Positions 35,330 to 46,269 of a stretch of DNA of 64,000 bases are shown here, in pieces. The DNA lies in assembly GCA_037349315.1 (NCBI GenBank), contig JBAIAC010000040.1, positions 10,992,001 to 11,056,000 of the forward strand, in the 5' to 3' direction. The notes under the pieces were generated by a model, which had not been told where the DNA came from, did no database searches, and was given only the letters and a program-made list of their open reading frames with translations. The stretch is from Chelydra serpentina (Eukaryota > Chordata > Testudines > Chelydridae). Every line of letters starts with the position of its first letter. The stretch's first letter is position 1. The translations under genes and the position numbers were made by a program.

Positions 35330-37570
35330 ACTAAATGTTTAGTAACAACTGTATAAAAGAGATTCCTCTTTCCTGTACAGTTAATACTCCAGAGCAGTAT
35401 CGTTCCATAGCACGCTGGTAATAGCAGAAAGTGAGTAATATAATACTCAACCCAAATCCCAGTTGGTTACTATTGATAGCAATTAATAAAATCCTAGAGT
35501 AACTGCCTAATGGAACCTAGACAAATCAATCAATCACCTTGATATACACGGCTTCTGTCATTCCTTGGCTCTGCTCTTTGTGCGTTTGGAGAAGACCAGC
35601 CAGAAATACAGTAAAAACCTCACTTTAGCAAAGAAGAAGGGGGAAGCTACTAATCTTGCACTGTCCTCAGGTAAAACCTTGTATGCAATTCTCCCTATAC
35701 ATCAGATTATGGAAATATGTCAAATGTTCTGGATACAAAGTATGTAATTTGATGTGAAGCTCAGATTTATTTTCTTGAGCACATTGAGTTGACATTAACA
35801 TAAGTTGTGTGCAATCATTCCGGAAGGATTAGACATTAAACAATCGTTGCAGAACATACAATATAGTCTTAAAGGCATTGAATCTGTAGTATGCATGTTC
35901 CCCAGGATATTATTACAAGACTCTTCATGTCTTTTTTCTAATGACTTTTTGGATTCTCTGTTTTCAGTCTGCCACAGCTAGATTTACAAACGTCCAACAG
36001 CTCTTTTTCTTCATTGTTAATAATTTTTTTCATTGTAAAACATTTCTGATCATTCTTGTCTGTCTAACTGCTTCTTTAGTTTATTGCTTTTCTGTGATGC
36101 TGTGAAGGCATTTATTTCCTAACTGGTATTATTTTTTTAACTACTCATGTAAATCCACATCAGTTCAGATTGGTGAAGAAAAAGCAATTTGCCACAAATC
36201 TTCTGAGGCTAAATGATCAAAGCAGAGGCCATTGGGTTCCCCATCTTCCTCCTCCACCCTCCTAAGTCCCCATAAACTCTACCTCGGCATGTAAAAGCCC
36301 ACACTGCTCCTTACTATAGGCTGTACATTAAAGGGCACAATATAGCGCTTAGAAAAAAAATGTGACAGGCAAGTCCTCAACTGGTATAAATCAGCTGAGG
36401 AACTGATGTCAGTGAAGCTACTCCCATTTACACCAACTGAGGATATGGCTCTAAGTCGTTCCATAATCGTCTTTTTGGAAAACCTGTAACAGGAAAGAAT
36501 TTTAATTTGAGTGCATGTTCTAAGAGCAGCTAGGAGTGCTGTTAATCAACTCCTATCCCAACGACTAATAGAAAAGTACGTCCATTTTAATTACGATAAT
36601 ATTCTACAAAATCCTTGGCCTTCTAAGAAATTCAAAACTGTCCCCTAGTTGCTCAGTATGACCACGAGGAACTTCATGACAACAGTGACGATAGTACCTA
36701 TAACCTGCTCCAAAAGCACAAATGCTTGAACTAAAGGAGATTCTCCCTTAAGGGCTATAATACAAAGTGGACCAGTTCTGACTCTGTCCAGAAGAGGACA
36801 ATGGTACACATGCCCAATTCATTGTAGTAATTTATGATTACACAGTGCCTTTCATCCCAATGGATCTTTCCCTCTAGAGAAAACACTTCACTGACCAATG
36901 AGATTTCAGTGCACAATGTGGCAACTTCTTCACTGGAGAAAGTATCTGTTTCTCCTACACCACCATTTAGGAGAGGCGTGCAGAAGAACCCAATACCCAA
37001 TTGAAGTTGCATTGGAATTTTAGCTATGCAGGATGCAATTACCTAATTTGGAATTTGGTCTAGCCGCCCATCTCTTGAGAAACGTGTAATTACATCTTTA
37101 ATATTATACCAACCAAAGCTAAGCTCATGCACAAAATGGTTTGCATGAAATTTGGCTGATTTGACCCTGAATGCAATATCCACATTTCCATATTTCTTCC
37201 CCCTTCTTTTAATATTGTAACAAACCCCTGTTCATATCTGAATTTACAGTTGTCACTCTACTGTACACCTTGATCACTAGAAAATTTCAGGGCAGTAGAT
37301 GGACTAGAACTCAGCTCTTCCTAGCACAGGAAGCTAAAAGAGAGGCTCTGCTGGACGTTTAGTATTACAGGACCTCTGACACACACTGAAACAGTTCAAC
37401 TTCTGACTCTTTCCAGTAAAGGCCCATACCAGTTCATTGCAGTGGTTTGTCAATGATTCTTGACTTTGTTTTACAGCAGGTAAAACATCATACGTTCAGC
37501 AATCTTTGCATCAAGATTGCATCCGTTCTGTCTCTAAAAGAGAGAAAAAATCATAAGCAACTATTTACTT
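35330..37570. other. Intron without recognisable elements apart from one short palindrome
   Basis: AT-rich, with frames of at most 85 codons and no domain similarity. The only structured item found is the palindromic motif at 36373-36450. CCTCATAAAC/TTCATCCCAATGG-type fragments near 36820-36960 look like old MIR-age repeat but are too diverged to call. Confidence 0.35.
36373..36450. repeat. Palindromic dispersed motif, CTGGTATAAATCAGC / CATTTACACCA
   Basis: AAGTCCTCAACTGGTATAAA and TTTACACCAACTGAGGATAT are inverted relatives around GATGTCAGTGAAGC. The design matches 62254-62342 and 63573-63646. Confidence 0.55.
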
Positions 37571-37573
37571 TTT

Positions 37574-38097
37574 AGGTTTCAGTGTAGTAGCCGTGTTAGT
37601 CTGTGTCAGCAAAACAAACATAAGAAAGAAAAACTTGTAGCACCTTCGAGACTAACAAATTTATTTCAGCATAAGCTTTCGTGGGTTAGAACCCACTTCA
37701 TCAGATGCGTGGAATGAAACACACAGCAGACAGATATTTATACAGTCAGAGAAACATGATAAGGTGGAAGTTCATAGACCAACCTTAAAAGGCTAATTAA
37801 TTGAGAGGAACCATAACAGCAGGGGAAGAAAAGGTTTTTCTTTTGCTAGAGTGTTGAAGAGAGACTACACTAGAAAAACTAAAGGTTTTTCTTCCCCTGC
37901 TGTTATGGTTCCTCTCAATTAATTAGCCTCTTAAGGTTGGTCTATGAACTTCCACCTTATCATGTTTCTCTGACTGTAAAAATATCTGTCTGCTGTGTGT
38001 TTCATTCCATGCATCCGATGAAGTGGGTTCTAACCCACGAAAGCTTATGCGGAAATAAATTTGTTAGTCTCGAAGGTGCTACAAGTTTTTCTTTCTT
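37574..38097. mobile_element. Fold-back of two head-to-head copies of the CTGAAACCTG-ended repeat, about 12-bp TSD
   Basis: The left arm (about 37621-37838) and right arm (about 37882-38099) are long inverted copies: both carry TAATTAATTAGCCTCTTA-type, CCCACGAAAGCTTATGC and GGTGCTACAAGTTTTTC blocks. A loop of roughly 40 bases separates them. The left arm extends further to AGGTTTCAGTGTAGTAGCCG. The unit is flanked by TATTTACTTTTT on both sides (37562-37573 and again from 38098), so it probably inserted as one piece. Confidence 0.75.
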
Positions 38098-38177
38098 ATT
38101 TACTTTTTCTAAGCAAAGGCTTCTGTGAGAACAAAATGTCACAAATACAGCAGCACATTTCAGAGGTGAAACGTAGG

Positions 38178-38236
38178 GCATGATCCAAAGCCCCCTGAAA
38201 GCAATGGAGAGAGACTCATTGACTTTAGTGGGCTCA
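38178..38236. repeat. Short palindromic dispersed motif
   Basis: GGGCATGATCCAAAGCCCCC and CTCATTGACTTTAGTGGGCT make a half-palindrome of the recurrent type. It is diverged. Confidence 0.4.
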
Positions 38237-38324
38237 TATAAGCACTCAAGCTTCTGGAGATAAACATATACAGACCCGGTAATGAACTATTGCACACACG
38301 ACACAGAAAACCTTTGGCTCTTGC

Positions 38325-38816
38325 CAGGGCCGGCTCTAGGATTTTTGCCGCCCCAGGCAAAAACAAATTTGGCCGCCTCCCGCCCCACGATTTTGTTCTT
38401 ACCCCACCCCCGCCTCAACTCCGCCCCTTCCCCAAATCCCCAGCCCTGCCTCCTCCCCCCAGGCTCTCAAGCCTAGGAGGGAGGGGGAGATCTCGAGCGG
38501 CCGCGGCGCGCGAAACAGCTGATTCGCGCGCCACTGCTCCCCCTCCCTCCCAGGCAGCCTGGGAGGGAGGGGGAGCAGCGGCGCGCGAATCAGCTGTTTC
38601 GCGCGCCGCGGCCGCTCGGGATCTGCCCCTCCAGCAGCTGCGCGCGAATCAGCTGTTTTGCGCGCCTTGGCACGCGAGCCAGCGGCGATAGCGGAGGTGA
38701 GCTAGGGCGGCCAGGGCACATTTTTAGGGGTGGCATGGCTGGCACCAGAATGCCGCCCCTAGAAACGTGCCGCCCGAAGCACCAGCTTGTTTTGCTGGTG
38801 CCTGGAGCTGGCCCTG
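38325..38816. mobile_element. 492-bp hAT-like element, CAGGGCCGGCTC ends, TSD GCTCTTGC
   Basis: It starts CAGGGCCGGCTCTAGG and ends CCTGGAGCTGGCCCTG (inverted). It is flanked by GCTCTTGC at 38317-38324 and 38817-38824. The body is very GC-rich and holds a 137-bp near-perfect palindrome at 38488-38624. A 133-codon frame here is a by-product of composition. The ends resemble those of 47375-47900, so both belong to one family. Confidence 0.9.
38488..38624. repeat. 137-bp near-perfect palindrome (68-bp arms)
   Basis: It is centred on base 38556 within CCCAGGCAGCCTGGG, with only two mismatched pairs in 68. Each arm contains GCGGCCGC and the self-complementary block GGCGCGCGAA...TTCGCGCGCC around CAGCTG. 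A third copy of that block follows at about 38640-38666. Confidence 0.9.
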
Positions 38817-39052
38817 GCTCTTGCTTCCAAAAGTAGCGCAGTCATCCATGGTGTCACTGTTAGTTCATCCCCCTTGCCTGAAGGCCTACCTTGCCTTGCC
38901 ACCTTTCTATTTTAATATAATCTTGTAGTCTCTCTTCAATACTCTAGCATTCCAACTAGATTCATTTCTATTCTACTTATCACCTCTTTAGGCTGTATCT
39001 GCTTATAAAAAACAACATAGGGAAGGCATGTTTAACATGCAGCAACGTCTAG

Positions 39053-39110
39053 GGTCTGATTGGACTCTCACTGAAGTCAATGGGAGTTGGGGCAGGCCCC
39101 CATTGTCTGG
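39053..39110. repeat. Short dispersed motif with GAAGTCAATGGG
   Basis: GGGTCTGATTGGACTCTCAC, TGAAGTCAATGGGAGTTGGG and GCAGGCCCCC match the recurrent motif type. The arms are only partly palindromic. Confidence 0.4.
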
Positions 39111-39129
39111 TAATGTGATTATAGGTAAT

Positions 39130-39480
39130 ATTTTCAATGGTATCTAAGTCACTTAGGACTCTGGCCCATTTTCAAGTGACTTAGGGCCAGATTTGCAAAG
39201 GTACTTAGGCACCTTAAGATGTAAATAGGTGCCTAATGGGATTTTCAAAAGCTGCTAAGCATGTTAGGTGCCCAAGTCCCATTGAAATCAAGTGATCTAG
39301 GACAAGAATTTTAAAGTTATTTAAGCAGCTAATTCCCATTGATTTGAGTGGGAATTGAGCACCTAAATACCTTTAAAAATCTGGACCTTAGGAGCCTGTT
39401 CCATTGACTTGCAATTAGACTTACACTTCCAACTGCCAAAGGAACTTTTGAAAATGAGACTTAGGCTCCTAAGTCATTCA
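39130..39480. mobile_element. Palindromic MITE (39184-39392) within longer inverted flanks
   Basis: Inner element: AGGGCCAGATTTGCAAAGGT at the left and ACCTTTAAAAATCTGGACCT at the right, related to 30841-30993. Outer parts: TAAGTCACTTAGGACTCTGG (39148) and GACTTAGGCTCCTAAGTCAT (39459) are again inverted relatives. The whole therefore looks like one palindromic element or a nested pair. Confidence 0.6.
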
Positions 39481-39752
39481 GGCCTGATCTACATGCACTT
39501 GAAATGTAGGTTGACATAGCTCTGGTGCTCAGAGGTATGAAAAATCCACACTCTGAGTGCAGTAGTTAGCCAACCTAACCCCCGGTGTAGGTGCAGGTAG
39601 ATAGATGGAAGAATGCTCTTATCGACCTAGCTATTGTCTCTTGGGGAGGTGGTGTTCCTACAGCAATGGGAAGGGGTTTTTCCATTGTTGTAGGCTGCAT
39701 CTACACTATGGGATTGTGCTGGCACTGTGCAGCTATCATGTAGACATGCCCT
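39481..39752. mobile_element. MITE, GATCTACATG / CATGTAGACATG ends
   Basis: GGCCTGATCTACATGCACTT and GCTATCATGTAGACATGCC are imperfect inverted ends. Inside are a GTAGGTTGACATAGC block and GTTCCTACAGCAATGGGAAG with its inverted echo CCATTGTTGTAGGC. It is non-coding; the frames over it are chance. Confidence 0.6.
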
Positions 39753-39839
39753 CAAGCCCTTTTGAAAATCTTACCCATAGTTGTTTCACCAGAACTTCAC
39801 AATGAGGTATGCCTTAAAGTTTCACTGTCACTGATCTTT

Positions 39840-40940
39840 TTTGTATCTAGAGAGGAAACACTAGTGGGCAAAAAAAATTCTGCCCTCGGATGTGTGGTGG
39901 CCTTCACTGAAGTCATGCATATGTGTCCAAGAACAGGCTTGGCTCAATATATTATACTTAGGCTTGGTGTGATTACATTTTTATCAGTGAATGTCGGTAA
40001 ACATTGATTTCACCGTACGCACAAGAACCAATGATAAAATATTTCCATCAGATAGGCAAGTAAGAAAAATGCTGCTTGAGTTTGATTTAAGGATATTTAC
40101 TTTGTATATTTTGACATAATCAGTAAAACACAAACATCAAGCTTTGACGTTTTTAATTGCAACGTCTACTGTCATTAAATGGTTATTGTCTGACCCCCAT
40201 AATTTCCCACAACTGTAAAAATTTGAGTTGATAATACAAAACACTTAAAATCCATAATTTTGCACAACTGTGAATAGTTAATTAATGAAAATATCTTAAA
40301 ATGCTTAAAATTAAGCATTGATAGGATCCATCAACATTATATTTTAAAAAATCAAATTCTAGCAAGCCCAGTCATACTGGACTATTACATTTTTGCTCGT
40401 TGTCTCTCTCATTTATTTTTGTGTCCCTGTAAAAAGTTCATTGAGTGAAGTTCATAATTACCAGCCCAGCAGAGCCAGTTAGCTGCAGGCTTCCCTGCTG
40501 CCCTGCCATGAATCTGCTCATGAATGAACTTTGTCTTTGAGGCCAGTTTCCATTCCAGGATCCTGTGCTGGTTGGGATTTCGATCTGGCTGCTTGACAGT
40601 AGGAAGAAAGTCCTAATTCAGAATTTGGTATTAGGGCTTGAAGGCTCGTTCTTAAGGGAGCACTTGAAATGAGCAGCCTCATAGGACATCAGCATGCTAA
40701 GGACACTTATGGTAGCATGGAGAGCAGGAGTTCTCTTTCCAGCAAAATGACTCAATTGCTTCCCCATTTGAGATATGTAGAACTAGTTTAATCATTGTCC
40801 TCTGGCACTGCCCTGAGAGCCTACATTTGTAACCACTCTGAGACAGATTTCATGCCTCTAAATGTGCTTGTGCTTCAGTGTTATTAAATCATTTGCTTCT
40901 GGTCTTTCCACTTCTTGGGTTGGTTATAGAAGTTTTGTTG
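39840..40940. other. AT-rich intron, nothing identified
   Basis: No terminal repeats, SINE boxes or protein similarity were seen. Confidence 0.35.
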
Positions 40941-40961
40941 ACATCAGAAAGTTTTGATACA

Positions 40962-41150
40962 AGAATATGGGACGGAAAATCAGGACTCTTGGGTTTTCTT
41001 CCCAGCTCGACCACTGACTCACTGTTTGCACTTGGGCAAGTCACTTAACCTCTGTGGGTCTCAATTTTCCCTTCTGGGAAGTGCAGAGGATAACACCAGC
41101 CTCTCCGAGGTGTTATGAGGATCAAGTCATATTTGAAAATGGGTCATCAC
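40962..41150 (+). repeat. MIR SINE
   Basis: AATATGGGACGGAAAATCAG, GGACTCTTGGGTTTTCTTCC, CACTTGGGCAAGTCACTTAA, CCTCTGTGGGTCTCAATTTT and GGTGTTATGAGGATCAAGTC follow the MIR consensus order, including the conserved core. It is the best-preserved forward MIR in the window. Confidence 0.8.
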
Positions 41151-41600
41151 TATTACTGTTGTTGTGGCTGGCACCACCAGGTGATTCTGTTATGAATAGC
41201 TCATTTTCTTAGTATGCAAGCAAGATTTGACTTCTGGGGAGACATACTGTGGTGGTGTTAGTTTTAGATTAGGCATGTTTTTGGGGGGAAAGGGGGAGCT
41301 ATGTGAGAAGCAGGAGAGTTTGCTGCTTGCCTTCTCCGGTCCAGGTTGTGGTAAATAAGGGAGTTATGTATATATAGTTGTAATAAATGTCATATGCATC
41401 TCAGTTTACCTGTTTGATATTATCCTGCCTGACTGTGCAGAGTTAAACCAAAGGAGGTGGATGGGGAGGGGAAACAAACAGGAAACAAATAATGACAGAG
41501 ATAAGGCTCCCTAAGGGAACAATGGAGGGGAGCTCTTAACTGGGGGATGCCCCTGGATCCATCCAGGCTAGTAGGGTTTACCCTTCCCAGGCCTGAGCTT

Positions 41601-41874
41601 CATAGGCGCCGACTTCGTGGGTGCTCCGGGGCTGGAGCACCCACGGAAAAAAATTGGTGGGTGCTCTGCACCCACCGGCAACTCCCCGCCATCCCCGGAG
41701 CTCGCGCCCAACTTACCGGAGCACCGGGCGATGTTCCGGGGCCCCGCCCCCGACGCCGACGACGTTGCGGTGGTGTCGGGGGCGGGGGCCCGTGACGTCA
41801 CCGGCGTCGGGGGCGGGGCCCCGTGACGTCACCGGCGTCGGGGGCGGGGCCCGGCATCAGCACCCACCTCGCTG
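41601..41874 (+). mobile_element. 274-bp hAT-like element with CRE/GC-box repeats, TSD CTGAGCTT
   Basis: It starts CATAGGCGCCGACTTCGTGG and ends AGCACCCACCTCGCTG. The ends share CA...GTGGGTGCT in inverted form. It is flanked by CTGAGCTT at 41593-41600 and 41875-41882. The first 90 bp match the inverted element at 3146-3305. The second half holds 31-bp repeats with TGACGTCA and GGGGCGGGG. The overlapping short open frames here have no protein similarity. Confidence 0.85.
41762..41853 (+). repeat. 31-bp tandem repeats with two CRE octamers and GC boxes
   Basis: TGACGTCA occurs at 41793-41800 and 41824-41831, exactly 31 bases apart, each followed by CCGGCGTCGGGGGCGGGGCC. A diverged earlier unit lacks the octamer. 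CRE octamers bind CREB/ATF factors and GGGGCGGGG binds Sp1-type factors. Activity here is not shown. Confidence 0.8.
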
Positions 41875-42315
41875 CTGAGCTTAGAATCGAAGGAGATACG
41901 AAAACCAATAAAGGACTCTGAATCTAGAAAAGGAAGGGGGTTGTCAGCAAGTGACTGGAAATGAGACTCTGACAGGGAGAGACAGAGAGCATGCAACTTG
42001 TCTGCTTCTCCCAGCCCAGAGACGGAGGTAACTGGTCTGAATGGAATTTAACAAAGCTTGAAAGGAAAAATTAAGGTTAGGTAAGGGGAAGTATGCATGA
42101 AGGCCTTTTTTGTTTTTACCCTGTGCTCTGTGTGTTACCTACCTTTGGATGAATAAAGAGTTATTTGATTTGAAGAAGCTGTGTTTGAGTCACCGTAAAC
42201 AGCTGCTGTCCCAAGCTCTCAGAGGAAAAGGGGGTTGAGGTGCCAAACACAGCTGAGCCTGTCATGTTAACACAGTTGGGAAACAGAGGGCTGCCACCCA
42301 GAGATCCAGTCCAAG

Positions 42316-42611
42316 GGTAGGTCTACACTTACCCGTCGCGTCGGAGGCGACGGATCGATGTTCTGGGTTCGATTTATCGCGTCTTGTCTAGACGCGATAA
42401 ATCGAACCAGGAAGTGCTCCCCCGTCGACGCTGGTAATCCTGCTCCACGAACGGAGCAGGCAGAGTCGACGGGGGAGCCTGCGCGCCGCGGTGTGGACCA
42501 GGGGTGAGTACTTTGAAGTTTGAAATAAGATACTTCGACTTCAGCTACGTTATTCACGTAGCTGTAGTTGCGTATCTTACTTCGAACTTCGGGGCTAGTG
42601 TAGACCAGCCC
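42316..42611. mobile_element. Hairpin-rich MITE, GGTCTACACT ends
   Basis: It runs from GGTAGGTCTACACTTAC to GCTAGTGTAGACCAGCC, with inverted termini. Inside are a stem GGTTCGATTTATCGCGTCT / AGACGCGATAAATCGAACC, a CCCCGTCGAC / GTCGACGGGG stem, and the hairpin ACTTCAGCTACGT-TATTC-ACGTAGCTGTAGT (42538-42568). It is a second copy of the family at 22316-22590. A 148-codon frame spans it by chance. Confidence 0.8.
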
Positions 42612-42984
42612 CAAGACTGGTTTAACCACATGGGTCCGCCCTTGAGAGTAGTGAAGGAAGCCAGGCCTGTCATCTGAGCGGTGCACTCCTGAGGGATCTA
42701 AGGCACAGCTCACCCTATAACTATGACACGGGTATTGGCGCTGGGCCGAGAGTCCTGGAAGAGAGGATTGCCTGCATGCTGTTTGTGACTACCTTTGTTC
42801 CAGGACAGGCGTATGTGTGTAAATAAAGCAAGTTACACCTGTAATGTACCCAGTCTCCACATCCCTGATTTCTCTTCCAGTGGGAAGCTATCCTGCAAGG
42901 CCCTAAACATCTGCTGCTGCTCAGCAGAGGGATGACAGTAGTTGGTCAGAAGAAGGGGCAAATGTATGTATTTTATTACAGTTG

Positions 42985-43520
42985 TCCCTAATGACTTCAG
43001 TCAAGGATTAGAGCCCTTTGGTGCCTCCCTGCACACACGCTTATCCAAAAGACGTCTTTTGCCCCAAAAGAGTTTACAGTCTAGGTTAAAACAGAATACA
43101 GTGGAATGAAACAGACAAACAAGGAGGAGGTGGGGAAGTAAAACAAGTTTGTCTTAGCACAATGACCTTGAGTCGTGGCAGACCAGCTGCCTAACTATTC
43201 TCAATCAGCAGCGTCCTGTAGGCATCAAGGCAGAGATGAACTTTAAAGAGGGGTTTGAAGGCCAATAAGGTGGTAGCTAGCCAGGCAGGGTAGTGTGGGA
43301 GAAAACGGGGATAGGTTGGTGGGGAAAGCTGACTGGTAGGTATTAAAAGTTGGGGAAATTGGTGGAGGGGAGGAAGTGTTGATGAACTGGAAAAGCAGCT
43401 AGGTAGGGTGGAACCTATTCATCAAGGTTCTTATGGGTGAAGACAAGAAGCTTGTGCTTTACTTATGGAGAATGTCAAATGAAAGGCACAAAACAGTCCA
43501 ACATGTTTGTTAATGTTAGT
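42985..43520. repeat. Possible old dispersed repeat
   Basis: CCCCAAAAGAGTTTACAGTCTA resembles the block at 33990-34010 and 49500-49515. GGGGTTTGAAGGCCAATAAGG and GGAGAATGTCAAATGAAAG have the look of a longer old repeat that I cannot name. Confidence 0.3.
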
Positions 43521-43619
43521 GCCTGGCATACCCAGTGGCAGAGGAGGTGTGTTCAATGCAGATACACCTGGAAATGAGGTAGCACTGATGTGGTTAACCA
43601 ATGCCTCTCTGCCCATTTA

Positions 43620-45800
43620 AGTCAGCCTCCAAGTGGCTCAGTGCAAACAAGTGACAGACAAAGGAAACATGAGTCACCAAGGCAAACAGCTGGCCATCGT
43701 TTGGTGTTTGAAAATAACTGAATGGCTCACTGCAGGGAGGGACATGCAATGTTTTAAATCACAAATGAAATCCCTCATAAAAAACACAGACAGAGCGCAG
43801 CAGACACTTCATCACACTCCGAAAGACTGTACTGGTTGTTTTTAGGTGTGAATCCGTTTGCTGATGGAACACAGGAAAGAGCTAAACACTCAGAGAATAA
43901 AGACTTGCATTTCCTTGGGCACTGTCTGTTTACATACCTAGCCGAATCCCACCTGTCCTGAATTTGGGGGTGCTTTGTGCTGGAGCTCAGTTTCCCAGTG
44001 ATGCGCAGGGAATGCGCTTGTCAATGTTTGCACCATGGCAGTGGGTGCCTAAGAAATACTTAAAATATAACGTCTGTGTGGTCACTGGGTTTGCTCTAAT
44101 GTGTTCTTCGTCCATATTACTGACCACTACCGGTCCAAGCAAAGGCAGAGGAGTAGCACTGGGGATGGGGAGGAGAGAGTGGATCATGGGCTATAGACAT
44201 TAGCACGGCAGCCTTATCACTTGAACAACAGCCTCAGTTCTCAGCTGTGCTCAGAGCACACTGGACACACCAAGTGCAGGAAGCACTTTGCACCTTCCTC
44301 ATCCCCAGGGCTCGGCCCCCAAGGAGCTGTCTGCCAGGTGGGAATAGCTGAAGTTCAGCATGGTGCCACTGTGCATCCTGTTATGCCCCTGACACCAGTG
44401 ACTGCAGTGAGGTTGGCATAGGAGCTAGCTATGCAAGAGAGGCACAGAAGAGCTGAAGCAAGATTCAGGGTGGAGCCCACTAAGTTCAGCAGCCAAGCAA
44501 AGGGAAAAGAAAAAAAGAGGACACGTTAGGCAGAGCCAGCGATTTGTTTGGGCAGTTTTAAATTCTCCCTCCGCCAAAGCAAATCTGTGCCATTCAGTTT
44601 GATCCCAGACTTTCTGGCTCTGCTAGACTCCGCAGTGCACAGCTGCAAATATTTACTCTGCTAAATTGCATTTCCTGGGACTGAATGAGATCTTTCCCTT
44701 GAAGTGATATCCTAAAGCTTTCATTTTGTGCCTGGAAATCCCTAAACACTATCCCATCTTCTTCCTCATAAGAGTACCAGACTCCTAGGGCACCAACTTT
44801 TACATTCGATTTCTTAACTATGGGCCCAAGAATCAAAAGAACCTGCATGCTAGCACATCAATCCAGGAGCTGATATACTGGCTCCAAGTGTGAAATTTTG
44901 ATTGGGCTTAGCTAATTTTGCATGACGTGTCCCTACCAGTCTCACCAGCCTCACCAATTCAGCAGCATCAGATACAGTAGTATATTTGTGAACCTTAGGC
45001 CAGATCTCCTAGCTTTCCTTCTGAAAGGTCGGCTTCCTTTGACAATCAGACATGCATTTTTCCCCCCGTAGCGATGTATAAAAGCTTTGCTTAGGAAAAA
45101 GCAAAGAGGAAAACCTAACCAAGTATTTTTTTTAAGAGTGAGCACTCTTGATTATCAGCCTAAAGTACTCTGTCTAGAGACCAACATCAAATATGCATAC
45201 AGAGCTTCATGGAATTACAGTTTGGAGCCTGTAAATTAATTAGTGATTTCTCAGAAGAATCAGGTCTGACAGCCCACAGACTTCAGAGCTTGCATAGGTG
45301 TCTGACTTTGATAAACAGACAATGTACACGACAGTTTTCTGGTGTCATCCTATCTTTCTTATCGCCGACAACCACCAGATCACCAGCCTATGACATGCCA
45401 TGAGTCCAATTTCAAGAAATTAAAAGTCAAAACATTAAGGGGGTATGGGCCATTTTAAATGTGGGAGAAATGTAACTGTGTTTTTTTTTAAAACCCCCAA
45501 CAGAAATCTGAGAATTTGACTCCACAATCACCTGGCTCTGAAACAGATATTATACCACTCTGTAGCTTACTGCCAATGTTCCAAACTAGCCCTGCATTAA
45601 TTAGCTCCGCACTCTCCATCAATTTTCACGTACAATTTCCTGGTACCTGCTGCAAGGATTCCTCAACCAAGAGTAGAAGCTTGAAATAGTTTAGTTCCAC
45701 TCCGCAAAATAACTGTATCAAAATAGTCCATGCTTACTTACAGGATTTGCTCCCTGTGTTTATTTCAGACCTGTATTTCTTAACCTAAGGAAAATAATAA
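43620..45800. other. Intron without recognisable elements
   Basis: Frames of 60-84 codons on both strands, none with a recognisable motif. 44210-44480 is GC-richer. 45400-45800 is AT-rich. Confidence 0.35.
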
Positions 45801-45854
45801 TACGTTTTACTCCGATTGCTTTTATTTGTATTGGAGTCATGCCTAGAATTCCTA

Positions 45855-45945
45855 GCTGAATTCTGTGCTAGGCACTGTACAGATATAGAGTAAGCAATAG
45901 CCCATGCTCCAAAGAATCTACAATCTGCACAGAAAAGACAGGCAA
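45855..45945 (+). repeat. Fragment of the GTGCTAGGCACTGTAC repeat
   Basis: TCTGTGCTAGGCACTGTACA, GCCCATGCTCCAAAGAATCT and ACAATCTGCACAGAAAAGAC match the block order seen at 49440-49530 and 33945-34030. Confidence 0.5.
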
Positions 45946-46269
45946 AGATTCAGTGGAAAGGATATAATGTGCTGAGCCATTTTCTGCAGTGCGAGAGGGA
46001 GGTAAATTCTATTCTGGCTTGTGCATCACATCAGAATTACAGGCCTGTATTCTTCCATGAATTGCACCTGGGCAATCCCTTTGAAGATACAGGGGCAATG
46101 CAGGCGTAATTAGGGCATAATTTGTGTTACTGATGATGATGCACAAGCCAGAAAAAAAAACCAGCTAGAATTTAAGACCCTGGGGTGAGTTTTCAGGGCC
46201 AACAGTTAGAAAAATATTTCCATCTGTAAGCAGAACAAATTCGATCTGGAGTCTGTAAGACACAATGAA

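Noticed and set aside
38290..38691. 133-codon frame
   Set aside because: It starts outside and runs into the 492-bp element, following the palindrome. Arginine/alanine-rich by composition.
42267..42713. 148-codon frame, minus strand
   Set aside because: It is read straight through a non-coding MITE and has no domain similarity.
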